The notes beneath the pieces are model-generated. The model made no database searches. It was given only the letters and a program-made list of their open reading frames with translations, and had not been told where the DNA came from. A program made the translations under genes and the position numbers. DNA of 64,000 nt from Desulfoluna butyratoxydans (GTDB taxonomy: Bacteria > Desulfobacterota > Desulfobacteria > Desulfobacterales > Desulfolunaceae): NCBI RefSeq assembly GCF_900699765.1, contig NZ_CAADHO010000001.1, positions 496,001-560,000 on the forward strand, written 5' to 3'. This document shows positions 52,251-60,928 of this stretch, in pieces. How positions within the stretch are numbered: position 1 is the stretch's first letter; every line of letters begins with the position of its first letter.

Positions 52251-52508
52251 TCATCTCTTGTGGAGGGTCTGCCGGGCCTGCCGGTACTCCTCGGCCGTCA
52301 GTTCCCCCCGGGCAAACCGGCTGTCCAGAATGGAGGCGGCCTCGCCTCCCACGGCAGAGGACGGACTGGCCCCCTGGCAGGTGACGCGCTTAAACGCCCA
52401 GAGGACAAACCCGATGAGAGCCGCCCAGAAAAGAAGGTGAACAATCCATCCCCAGGCATGGGGAATTCCCATACCGGAGAAACCGAATAAGGTATCGCAC
52501 TGCCACAT
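52251..52508 (-). CDS. Small membrane protein with SHOCT domain
   Basis: 85 residues: one membrane helix (about 18-40, GWIVHLLFWAALIGFVLWAF) and a C-terminal SHOCT motif (ILDSRFARGELTAEEYRQARQTL). AAGGAGG precedes the ATG of MWQCD. SHOCT proteins of this form often lie by metal-stress genes. It is downstream of the ZraP-like gene on the same strand with a 114-bp gap. Confidence 0.85.
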   Translation of the reverse strand: MWQCDTLFGFSGMGIPHAWGWIVHLLFWAALIGFVLWAFKRVTCQGASPSSAVGGEAASILDSRFARGELTAEEYRQARQTLHKR

Positions 52509-52622
52509 CGTAACCTCCTTGCGGATCATACGAAACATATCATAAAAAAAAGGGCCGACACTCCCCGAACCGATCCGCTCGGTACCAATCCGGGGGTTGT
52601 GTCATGACCCTTTGGTTTGAGG

Positions 52623-53027
52623 CTACCAGTTGTTGTGATGACGCCCCTGGTGGGGTCCGTCACCCATGCCGTGATTCATGCCGGGCCCCATACCCATTCC
52701 TTTGTAATGAACCCCTGCGGCCACTGCTTTGGCGCGAAGCTGGTCCCTGAGGACCACGATCTCACCGGAGAGTTTACCGGCTGCTTTGGCATCGGGGTTC
52801 TCACCGGCCATCAGGGCTCGGTACTCTCCCCTCTTTACCGCAAGGCTCTGGCGAAGCTCGGCGGTATCCGTCATAAAGGCCTGACGCGCCTGGATCTGTT
52901 CATCGGTGAGGTTCTGCTGGATGCAGCCCCCGTCCCTGTATCCCTGGTGAGCTCGTCCTGCAAAGACCTGTGTGGCGGTGAACCCGGTGACGGCTACGGC
53001 GATAAGGATAAGTGCGACTTTTTTCAT
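52623..53027 (-). CDS. ZraP/Spy-like periplasmic metal-binding protein
   Basis: A 134-residue exported protein (signal 1-23, cleavage near VFA-GRA). The helical core NLTDEQIQARQAFMTDTAELRQSL and the LxxxQ-type helices resemble ZraP (zinc resistance-associated) and CpxP/Spy. The C-terminus is Met/His-rich, GMGMGPGMNHGMGDGP then HHNNW, indicating binding of Cu, Ag or Zn. AAGGAGT precedes the ATG. It is divergent from the ZraSR-like two-component genes, the standard arrangement for their main target. Confidence 0.88.
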   Translation of the reverse strand: MKKVALILIAVAVTGFTATQVFAGRAHQGYRDGGCIQQNLTDEQIQARQAFMTDTAELRQSLAVKRGEYRALMAGENPDAKAAGKLSGEIVVLRDQLRAKAVAAGVHYKGMGMGPGMNHGMGDGPHQGRHHNNW

Positions 53028-53594
53028 GATCTGACTCCTTTGTTGTTGTATTCCAAAATAAATGATTGTGTTGTTTGGTTTGAAACCTGATGCCGGTTGG
53101 AGATGCCGGCGTTTGACAAGAGGATATTCCAAGAGCCGTGCCAAGTTCGTTTTTTATTTTTCAACCCACCGAAAACACAACCCATTTAAACTGCATTCTT
53201 TTCGTAGGGCCATGGCAAGCCGTCCTCAGGGTGTGGTATAATGCCCCACTGGGCATGGACCGGGGTGGGGTGTGTCCAAAAATGCCCCACATGGCGCCGG
53301 GCACGGGGAGACGCCCCCCAAAAAAAACCGTCATCCCTCCGGGTCACCCCGGCCCGAGGCACGGAACGGATGTATTTTATTCCCGGGGTGTTGACCGCCC
53401 CCAGAGATCCGGATTCACCGGTCAGGGGTGGTCCCCGCCCCTCAGCTGTCACCTGCACATAATGGTGGCGTCAATCTTGCATAAGAATCCCCATCGGGGG
53501 AATCCGAGCCGTGCATGCGGCAAACAGACCCTCGCGAACCGATCCGCCGAAAGGCGCTTTTCACCATCACTGCAACAAAGGTGTGTATGCGGCA
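53028..53594. other. 567-bp regulatory region between ZraP-like and kinase genes
   Basis: No gene supported. On the plus strand an extended -10, TGGTATAAT (53234-53242), is the best promoter candidate for the kinase gene; a good -35 is lacking. GC-rich inverted repeats lie near 53410-53450 in the leader. Confidence 0.5.
53127..53144 (-). promoter_or_regulatory. Possible sigma-54 promoter for the ZraP-like gene
   Basis: The minus strand reads TTGGCACGGCTCTTGGAA. The -24 element is perfect and the -12 is one base off (TTGGA for TTGCA). A sigma-54 regulator (ZraR-like) is encoded divergently, which makes the assignment reasonable. Confidence 0.45.
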
Positions 53595-55370
53595 ATGAAA
53601 CTGACACTGGAACGATCATCCAACACAAACCGATCCGGAATCTGGGTCGCGGCAGGGGCCGTCCTGATCCTCATCCTGGTGGTGCTCCTTCTGGCCGTGC
53701 GCAACCATCGCCGTGAGGTGGATAACGCCCGGGGGCTCCTCCTTGCAAAGGGGGATGCCCTCATCCGGACCATTGAAGCGGGCACCCGGGCCGGGATGTT
53801 GCGAATGCGGTGGGGTCGCGGCCAGCTCCAGCACCTTCTGGAAGAGACAGGCCACCAGCCCGGCGTCCTCTTTATCGCCATCACCTCGCCGTCGGGACGG
53901 ATCCTTGCCCACAGCGACCGTGATTTTCTGGGCCGGAGCCTGACGCTTCCCAAGGGAATCAAAGAGGCCAAAGGCCTGCGCATGTTTCAGCAAGAAGAGC
54001 CAGACGGAAACCTCACCTTCCTGGTCTGGCGGGAATTCAGGCCCCTGATCCCCGACAATCGGGCCGGGCACATGGGGGATCACATGGGCAGGATGCACGG
54101 AAACGACCACATGGGGACATGGAAAGACAAAAAAGACCACCGCCTCTTTCCCGAAGAGAGGGACAAGCCCCTGATCGTGCTGGCCCTGGACCGGACCCCC
54201 TATGAGGTGGTGCGAAACAGGGACCTGCGAAGCACCCTGGTGATCTCGGGCCTCCTGCTCATGCTGGGAATCGGGGGCATCGCCTCCCTGTTCTGGTTCC
54301 AGAACTACCGACTGACACGTGAGAGCCTGCGGGACACCAGCGCCATGGCAAGGGAGGTGGTCACCTCCCTTCCCGTGGGGCTCATGGTGGTGGACAGAGG
54401 CGGGGCCGTGGCCTTTATGAACCAGGCGGCCGAAGAGCTCTCCGGCCTTACGGACGACGAGGTGAGGGGCAAACCCGCCGATTTTGTGCTGCCAGGCCTC
54501 ATGGAGACCGTCAGCTCCGCCCTTGACGCGGGCACACCTCTCCACGAGGAAGAGCACCTCTGCCGATTCTCCCCCCATCGGGTCCTCCCGGTGAGCATCA
54601 GCGCCTCCGCCATTGTCCACGAAGACGGCGACAGCGTGGGGCGCGTGGTGATCTTAAGGGACCTGCGGGAGGTCAAACGCCTGGAAAAGGAGCTGCGTCA
54701 CAAGGAAAAGCTGGCCGCCATCGGGGACATGGCCGCGGGCGTGGCCCACGAGATCCGAAACCCCTTAAGCTCCATCAAGGGCATCGCCACCTATTTCAAG
54801 GGGCTCTTTGACGAATCCCATGACGCCAGGGAGACCGCCGAGGTCATGATCGACGAGGTGGACCGCCTCAACCGGGCCGTCACCGAACTCCTCACCATTG
54901 CCGGCCCCACCCGCCTGGTCACGGCCCGCCACGACGTGGGCGAGATTGTGCAGCGCGCCGTCCGCCTCGTGGAGGCCGAGGCCGACTCCCTGGGCGTGGA
55001 CCTCACGGTGGAGGCACCGGAGGCACCGGTCATGGCCCTTCTGGACGCGGATCGCCTCACCCAGTCCCTGCTGAACCTGTTCCTCAACGCCCTTCAGGCC
55101 ATGAAGGCGCAGCAGGGCGGACACCTCGCCGTCACACTGAAGGAGACCCCCGGAGCGGTCTGCCTGTCGGTGGCCGACACGGGCTGCGGTATGAATGCCG
55201 AAACCCTTGCGAGCCTCTTTGACCCCTATTTCACCACCAAAGCCGACGGAACGGGCCTGGGCCTTGCCATCGTGCACAACATCATCGAAGCCCACGGCGG
55301 CACCATTGAAGTAACCAGCCACCCGGGACAAGGCGCGCGCTTTGACATCGAGCTTCCCCAAGGAGAGTAA
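53595..55370 (+). CDS. ZraS-like sensor histidine kinase with Met/His-rich sensor loop
   Basis: 591 residues: first helix about 15-36, periplasmic sensor about 40-205, second helix about 215-235, PAS about 255-350, HisKA with GDMAAGVAHEIRNPLSS (His near 383) and HATPase_c (DTGCGMN, DGTGLGLAIVHNII). The sensor domain contains a loop at 158-182 with repeated GHM, DHMGRMHG and DHMG units, a probable metal site. It overlaps the regulator gene at the stop/start (TAAATG). It phosphorylates the downstream NtrC-type regulator in response to metal or envelope stress (family knowledge plus inference). Confidence 0.9.
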   Translation: MKLTLERSSNTNRSGIWVAAGAVLILILVVLLLAVRNHRREVDNARGLLLAKGDALIRTIEAGTRAGMLRMRWGRGQLQHLLEETGHQPGVLFIAITSPSGRILAHSDRDFLGRSLTLPKGIKEAKGLRMFQQEEPDGNLTFLVWREFRPLIPDNRAGHMGDHMGRMHGNDHMGTWKDKKDHRLFPEERDKPLIVLALDRTPYEVVRNRDLRSTLVISGLLLMLGIGGIASLFWFQNYRLTRESLRDTSAMAREVVTSLPVGLMVVDRGGAVAFMNQAAEELSGLTDDEVRGKPADFVLPGLMETVSSALDAGTPLHEEEHLCRFSPHRVLPVSISASAIVHEDGDSVGRVVILRDLREVKRLEKELRHKEKLAAIGDMAAGVAHEIRNPLSSIKGIATYFKGLFDESHDARETAEVMIDEVDRLNRAVTELLTIAGPTRLVTARHDVGEIVQRAVRLVEAEADSLGVDLTVEAPEAPVMALLDADRLTQSLLNLFLNALQAMKAQQGGHLAVTLKETPGAVCLSVADTGCGMNAETLASLFDPYFTTKADGTGLGLAIVHNIIEAHGGTIEVTSHPGQGARFDIELPQGE

Positions 55371-56738
55371 ATGAACCGAAAAATCCGGGTCCTCATCGTT
55401 GACGACGATCGGGGCCACCGCATCACATTGAACACCCTGCTCACAAGCTGGGGCCACGAAACCGGCATGGCCGAAGACGGACAAAAAGCCGTATCCAGCA
55501 TCAAAGAGGCCTCCTGGGATGCCGTGCTCATGGACGTGCGCATGGCCGAAATGGACGGCATCTCCGCCATGAAGGAGATCAAGGCCTACAACCCGGCCAT
55601 CCCCATCTTGATCATGACCGCCTACTCCTCGGTGGAAACCGCGGTGAGCGCCCTCAAGTCCGGGGCTTACGACTACCTGATGAAGCCTTTGGATTTTGAC
55701 CTGTTGAAGCTGACCCTGGACCGGGCCGTGGAACACGCGGGGCTGAAGGAGGAAAACCGCAAGCTCAAGGCCACCATGGGGGATTCGCCCCTGGATGAGA
55801 TCATCGGCTCCAGCCCGGCCATGAAGGAGCTGGGGGAGATGCTGATGATGATCGCCCCGTCCGAGGCCACGGTCCTCATCACCGGAGAGAGCGGCACCGG
55901 CAAAGAGATGGTGGCCCGGCTCATCCACAGGAAGAGCTCCCGGAACCACAACCCCATGGTGGTGGTGAACTGCGCCGCCCTCACCGACACCCTTCTGGAG
56001 TCCGAACTCTTCGGCCACGAACGGGGCGCCTTTACCGGGGCGGACCGACGGCGCGAGGGTCTTTTCATGCAGGCCGACGGCGGCACCCTCTTTCTGGACG
56101 AGATCGGGGAGACCTCGGCCGCCATGCAGGCCAAGCTCCTTAGGGTGATCCAGGAGCGGGAGTTCCAGAGGGTGGGGGGAGAGGCCGTCATCTCCGTGGA
56201 CGTGCGCATCATCGCCGCCACCCACCGGGACCTGGCCGAGGAGGTCAAGGAAGGGCGCTTTCGGGAAGACCTCTTCTACCGGCTCAACGTGGTCTCCCTT
56301 GCCATCCCCCCTCTGCGAAAACGCCACGGGGACATCCCCCTGCTCGTCCAGCACTTTGCCGACACCTACGCTGAAAAAAACCGGAAAACAGTCAAAGGAA
56401 TCACCCCTGAAGCCATGGACCGCCTTGTCCGCCACCCCTGGCCAGGCAACGTCCGCGAGCTGGAAAACACCATGGAACGGGCCGTGATCCTCATGTGCGG
56501 CGAATTTATCTCCGAACGTGAACTCCCCATGACCCTCACCGCAGGGAACCACCCCTCACCCCACAACGACATCCCCCCCTCCATGGCCGGACGCCCCCTG
56601 GCCGAGCTGGAAAAAGAGGCCATCGTCGCCACCCTCCGGGAGACCGGAGGCAACAAAAGCGAAACCGCAAGGCGCCTGGGCATCAACCGCAAAACCCTTC
56701 ACCTTAAAATCAAAGCCTACGGCCTGGAGAAAGGGTGA
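55371..56738 (+). CDS. ZraR/NtrC-type sigma-54 response regulator
   Basis: 455 residues: receiver (about 1-120; VDDD, phospho-Asp in VLMDVRMAEMDG, Lys in YDYLMKPLD), AAA+ domain (about 140-375; GESGTGKE, intact ELFGHERGAFTGA, WPGNVRELENTMERA) and Fis helix-turn-helix (ETARRLGINRKTLHLKIKAYGL, about 425-450). The partner kinase ends immediately before it. Probable targets are the divergent ZraP-like gene and its own operon. Confidence 0.94.
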   Translation: MNRKIRVLIVDDDRGHRITLNTLLTSWGHETGMAEDGQKAVSSIKEASWDAVLMDVRMAEMDGISAMKEIKAYNPAIPILIMTAYSSVETAVSALKSGAYDYLMKPLDFDLLKLTLDRAVEHAGLKEENRKLKATMGDSPLDEIIGSSPAMKELGEMLMMIAPSEATVLITGESGTGKEMVARLIHRKSSRNHNPMVVVNCAALTDTLLESELFGHERGAFTGADRRREGLFMQADGGTLFLDEIGETSAAMQAKLLRVIQEREFQRVGGEAVISVDVRIIAATHRDLAEEVKEGRFREDLFYRLNVVSLAIPPLRKRHGDIPLLVQHFADTYAEKNRKTVKGITPEAMDRLVRHPWPGNVRELENTMERAVILMCGEFISERELPMTLTAGNHPSPHNDIPPSMAGRPLAELEKEAIVATLRETGGNKSETARRLGINRKTLHLKIKAYGLEKG

Positions 56739-56788
56739 GTCCGATAAAAGCCTGGAGATTAAAAGGGATAAATTAAGGGAGATAAAAG

Positions 56789-57023
56789 GCCTCCGGCGGC
56801 AAGGTGGGGGCACCTTGAAACCCTGTGGCGAATGCATGGGGGCAGCCGTTACATGTACATTATCGGGGCATTCGCGTGACGGGTGAAATACCTCAACCGC
56901 CTCTGCAGGAGAGACCTGTTTCATGTTCTTTGGTTCCCAGGCGCTGCCCTGGCAATGGTGCCCGAAGGCCGGAAGCATTCGGGCACCTGGGGTAAAGAGG
57001 AACAGCCCCTTGCCGCCTGAGGC
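56789..57023. repeat. Intergenic hairpin element (235 bp), one end imperfect
   Basis: Left end perfect GCCTCCGGCGGC; right end GCCGCCTGAGGC (one change). The AAGGTGGGGGCACCTTG hairpin follows the left end; GCGAATGC / GCATTCGC arms pair at about 56828-56874. Confidence 0.75.
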
Positions 57024-57053
57024 CGTGCGGTTAAATCAACACTGGGCAAGTGG

Positions 57054-57222
57054 TGACAACGTATCCTGTAACGTCGAAGCTTGTGAGCCAGCCCGCACAA
57101 GCCATCAGCGTTTATATCGGGCGCAGCCCGAGCCGAAGGCCCTTGCGCTTTGCCCTGAGGAACGAAGGGCAAAGCGCAAGGGCTATCAGCTTTCGAGGTG
57201 GCTCCACCTCGCCGCCGGTGGC
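57054..57222. repeat. Inverted relative of the element at 23.7 kb (169 bp)
   Basis: Ends in GCCGCCGGTGGC (one change from consensus). Its hairpin 57139-57183 is a perfect 14-bp stem (GCCCTTGCGCTTTG / CAAAGCGCAAGGGC) around CCCTGAGGAACGAAGGG. It is similar throughout to the reverse complement of 23712-23888. Confidence 0.75.
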
Positions 57223-57268
57223 ATGCTTTTTCCGGCGACTTTAACCATAGAAGGTATGCACGCCATGA

Positions 57269-59002
57269 TTAGGTTCCGAACACGTACCGTCCCGGGGCGG
57301 GGCAGCCTTCTCCTGTGCCTGTAAACCGGCCCATGGGCGGGGGAGTCCCCTTTTTCCCGGACCCTGCCAGGAGCCACCGCTGCCAGTCGATCCACCAGGA
57401 GCCTTCCTTCACCGGGGTGTCGTGGTACCAGTGGCCCGGGGGCATGTAGCGATCTCCTTCCCTGATGGTGGCGATGCGGTATCTGCGCCCGGGGTGTCCG
57501 GGTTCGCTGACGATGCCTGCGTTGTGGCCGCCCCGGGTGAGGACAAAGGTGACGGAGCGGGCGTCCGAGGAGAGGTGGAATTTATAGACCGAGGTCCAGG
57601 GAGCCACGTGGTCCTGTTCCGTGGCCACGAGGAAGACCGGTTCGTGGATATCGCTGATCACCACCGGGCGTCCCTTGACCCGAAAGCGCCCCTCGGAAAA
57701 GTCGTTGTTCAGGAACAGGTCCCGAAGGTAGCGGCAGTGCATGCGGCTCGGCATGCGGGTGGCGTCGGCGTTCCAGGTCATCAAATCGTTTAAGGGCTCG
57801 CGCCTGCCCATGAGGTAGCGGGTCACCCAGGTACCCCAGATGAGGTCGTAGGCCCTGAGCATCTGAAAGGCCGCGGCCATCTGCCCGGTGTCCAGGTAGC
57901 CCTGGAACCGGATGATATCCTCAAGGAAGCTGAGCTGGGCGTGGCCGATAAAGAGCATCAGCTCCCCGGCCTCGCTGAAATCGGTCTGGGCGGCAAGGAG
58001 GGTAAGGCTCTTCAACCGATCATCTCCGTCCCTTGCCATGGCCGAAGCAGCCATGGCAAGGACGGTGCCCCCCAGGCAGTAGCCCGCGGCATGGAGCTTT
58101 TTGCCGGGAATCACCTCTTCGATCTTATCCACGGCCTCCATGACCCCCAGCTCGATGTAGTCCTCCAGGTCGGTCTCCCGATCCTCGTACCCCGGATTCT
58201 TCCAGGAAACCATGAACACGGTGTGGCCCTGGTCCACCAGGTATTTCACCATGGAGTTTTCCGGGGAGAGATCGAGGATGTAGTACTTCATGATCCAGGC
58301 AGGAATGATGAGCACGGGGTTGTCCACCACCTCCCCGGTGGTGGGCCGATACTGGATGAGCTCCATGAGGCGGTTGCGGTAAATGACCTCTCCGGGGGTG
58401 ACGGCCAGATCCCTGCCCACGGAAAGCGCGGGTTCATCCCGGGGTACGGGCCAGCCCAAAAGGCGCATCATGTCCTCCGTCCAGAAAAGCCCCCCACGGG
58501 CAAGGTTTGCCCCACCCTCTTCCGCGGTGAGGCGCATGAGCTCCGGGTTGGTCCACAGGTGATTGCAGGGAGAATAAAAGGCCAGCATTTCCCGGCCGAG
58601 AAAGGAGATAAACGCCTTGTGCCTCGGCTTCATGCCCGGCACGTCCGTGGCATAGGCCTCCCACCACCGGCAGCCCTTTTCATAGATCACGCGCATGGAG
58701 AGGTAGGGTTCCGACTCCCAGGCAGGATCGTCGCACCGGCAGCGCGATCGGTCCCGATCCGAAAGCTCCGTGGCATCGGCCGGGGGACGTGATCTTTCAT
58801 CTAAGGCCTCGGCGGCCAGTTCCCAGAACCTGAGCCACAGTGTGGCCTGGGTCCCCGGCGAATTGGCCAGGTGAAGGAGCCAGTCGCTGAAGGCCAGCCC
58901 TGTGGCCACCGGTGAAAAGTTCATGGTCCAGCGCCCCTGGATGGCATGCCAGAGGCTGTCCAGCTCATGGAAGGGCCGGGATTCGACTCTCTCTTGCGTC
59001 AT
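57269..59002 (-). CDS. phaC: Polyhydroxyalkanoate synthase
   Basis: 577 residues with a PhaC N-terminal domain and alpha-beta hydrolase domain. The catalytic lipase-like box is AAGYCLGGTV (Cys near 308), Asp in VATEQDHVAPWTS and His in TRGGHNAGIVS complete the triad. VLIIPAWIMKYYILDLSPENS is the conserved oxyanion strand. AGGGGG precedes the ATG of MTQER. It polymerises hydroxyacyl-CoA into storage polyester granules. No phaA, phaB, phasin or depolymerase gene is nearby. Confidence 0.95.
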   Translation of the reverse strand: MTQERVESRPFHELDSLWHAIQGRWTMNFSPVATGLAFSDWLLHLANSPGTQATLWLRFWELAAEALDERSRPPADATELSDRDRSRCRCDDPAWESEPYLSMRVIYEKGCRWWEAYATDVPGMKPRHKAFISFLGREMLAFYSPCNHLWTNPELMRLTAEEGGANLARGGLFWTEDMMRLLGWPVPRDEPALSVGRDLAVTPGEVIYRNRLMELIQYRPTTGEVVDNPVLIIPAWIMKYYILDLSPENSMVKYLVDQGHTVFMVSWKNPGYEDRETDLEDYIELGVMEAVDKIEEVIPGKKLHAAGYCLGGTVLAMAASAMARDGDDRLKSLTLLAAQTDFSEAGELMLFIGHAQLSFLEDIIRFQGYLDTGQMAAAFQMLRAYDLIWGTWVTRYLMGRREPLNDLMTWNADATRMPSRMHCRYLRDLFLNNDFSEGRFRVKGRPVVISDIHEPVFLVATEQDHVAPWTSVYKFHLSSDARSVTFVLTRGGHNAGIVSEPGHPGRRYRIATIREGDRYMPPGHWYHDTPVKEGSWWIDWQRWLLAGSGKKGTPPPMGRFTGTGEGCPAPGRYVFGT

Positions 59003-59228
59003 CGGGTCACCCCCTGGTGTCGGTTGAGGCAGGGGCCTTGTGGTCAGCGGCGAGGCCGCGTCCACAGGCACCGAGATGGTCCATGGATCTTGTCTATACG
59101 AAAGGGAGGTTGTATTGAATCAATCGATTTGAGGAAGAGGGGCGCTTGTGGTAGCAGAATCTCTCACCCTTTATAGTACTATGACGCATACGGAAAAACC
59201 ATCACTGAAACGCCAAAGGAGGCGACCC

Positions 59229-60065
59229 GTGAAACGTGGCATCTTTATCCTTGCGGCCCTTCTGGCCTGGACCCTCTCTCCGCTGACAACCGACGTCCAG
59301 GCAGACAACTGGAATGCTTTTGCCCCCTTGAAAGGAGAACTTGCCATCTCCGGCGGCACAGCCCACATCCCCGTCATGAAAACCCTGTCCACCGAGATCA
59401 TGAAGGCCGCCCCGGCCGTGCGGATCTCCATTGCGGGGGGCGGTTCCGGCCTCGGCATCAAGCAGGTGGGCGAAGGCATCGTTACCATCGGCAACTCGGG
59501 CAGGTCCCCGAAACCCAACGAGATCAAAAAATACGGCCTGATCCTCCATCGATGGGCCGTGGACGGCGTGGCCGTGGCCGTGCACCCGGACAACCCGGTC
59601 CGCGCCCTCACCAGCGATCAGCTTCGGGCCATCTACGCCGGAACCCTGGCCAACTGGAAGGAGCTGGGCGGCCCGGACCGCGCCATCAACCTCTACACCC
59701 GAGACGCCTCCAGCGGCACCCGGTCGGTCTTCTGGAAAAAGGCTTTGGGTAAGGGTGAGATCCACCCCAGGGCCAACTTCGTCAAGTCCAACGGCGCCAT
59801 GAAAAGCGCCCTTTCAGGGGACCCCTACGGCATCGGCTACCTCTCCGTGGGCCACCTGGACGCCTCTGTGGCAGGCCTTGCCATTGACGGCACCGCCCCC
59901 ACCCTGGCCAACGTGAAATCCGGCGCATACCCCATTGCCCGGGGTCTTTACAGCAACACCAAAGGGGAAGCAACGGGCCTTGCCAAGGCGTTCATCGACG
60001 CCCTCTACTCCCCCCGAGGCCAGGAGATCATTGCCGCCAAAGGCTTTATTCCGGTGAAGGGGTAA
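59229..60065 (+). CDS. pstS: Phosphate ABC transporter substrate-binding protein
   Basis: 278 residues. The GTG start is chosen because AAAGGAGG lies 6 bp upstream and it opens a clean signal peptide (hydrophobic core FILAALLAWTLS, cleavage near VQA-DNW). Phosphate-binding segments are LAISGGTAHIPVM, AGGGSGLGIKQVGEG and YTRDASSGTRSVFW. It binds phosphate in the periplasm for the PstCAB importer. Its stop overlaps the pstC start by one base (TAATG). Confidence 0.92.
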   Translation: MKRGIFILAALLAWTLSPLTTDVQADNWNAFAPLKGELAISGGTAHIPVMKTLSTEIMKAAPAVRISIAGGGSGLGIKQVGEGIVTIGNSGRSPKPNEIKKYGLILHRWAVDGVAVAVHPDNPVRALTSDQLRAIYAGTLANWKELGGPDRAINLYTRDASSGTRSVFWKKALGKGEIHPRANFVKSNGAMKSALSGDPYGIGYLSVGHLDASVAGLAIDGTAPTLANVKSGAYPIARGLYSNTKGEATGLAKAFIDALYSPRGQEIIAAKGFIPVKG

Positions 60066-60928
60066 TGACACCACGCCGGAGAGCCCACGAGCTCATTGGT
60101 GAAAAGGCGGCCTCCGGGGCCGCCTTCATCACCATGGGCCTGACCCTTGCCATCTTCGGGTTCATGGGCTGGCTGGCACTCCCCCTTCTGAAAACCGAGG
60201 CCCTGTCCACCCTGCTGGCCCCGATATGGCAGCCGGACCAGGGCCGCTTCGGCATCCTTCCCATGGTGGGCGGCACCCTGGCCGTTGCCCTTCCCGCAAC
60301 GCTCCTGGCCTTTCCCATGAGCCTTGGGTTTGCCTGCTTTGCCACCCACCTGGCCCCGGTTCGCCTCCGCAGGGTCCTCAAGGCCCTGGCCGGTTTCATG
60401 ACCGGCATCCCCACGGTGGTCTACGGTTTTTCCGCCGTCTTTCTCCTGGTGCCCCTGGTCCGGCAGCTGGGGGAGCGGGGCTCCGGCTTTTCGGTGGTGG
60501 CCGCCGTCCTTGTGCTGGCCCTGCTCATCAGCCCCACCATGATCCTCATCCTCATCACCGCCTTTGATGCCGTGCCCCGGGTGTGGCTCCGCAGCTTTGC
60601 GGCCATGGGCGCCACCCCGGAAGAGACCGTGTGGACCCTCCTTCTGCCCCAGGCCTCCCGGGCCATGGCAGGGGCCCTGCTTCTGGGCCTGGGCCGTGCC
60701 GCCGGGGACACCCTCATCGCCCTGATGCTGGCGGGCAACGCCGTGCTAGCCCCCACCGACCCCCTGGGACCGGCCCGTACCCTCACCAGCCACATCGCCC
60801 TGGTCATGGCCGCGGACTTCGACAGCCCGGAGTTCCGCTCGGTCTTTGCCTGCGGCCTGTTGCTCTATCTTCTGGTCTTTGTCCTCACCCTGCTGGTGAG
60901 GCGACTCTCCCGGGGGCCGGAAGCATGA
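60065..60928 (+). CDS. pstC: Phosphate ABC transporter permease PstC
   Basis: 287 residues, six helices. The permease EAA-type loop (SFAAMGATPEETVWTLLLPQASRAMAGALLLGLGRAAGDT) and GFMTGIPTVVYGFSAV are characteristic. It overlaps pstS at its start and pstA at its stop (ATGA), so the four genes are translationally coupled. Confidence 0.94.
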   Translation: MTPRRRAHELIGEKAASGAAFITMGLTLAIFGFMGWLALPLLKTEALSTLLAPIWQPDQGRFGILPMVGGTLAVALPATLLAFPMSLGFACFATHLAPVRLRRVLKALAGFMTGIPTVVYGFSAVFLLVPLVRQLGERGSGFSVVAAVLVLALLISPTMILILITAFDAVPRVWLRSFAAMGATPEETVWTLLLPQASRAMAGALLLGLGRAAGDTLIALMLAGNAVLAPTDPLGPARTLTSHIALVMAADFDSPEFRSVFACGLLLYLLVFVLTLLVRRLSRGPEA

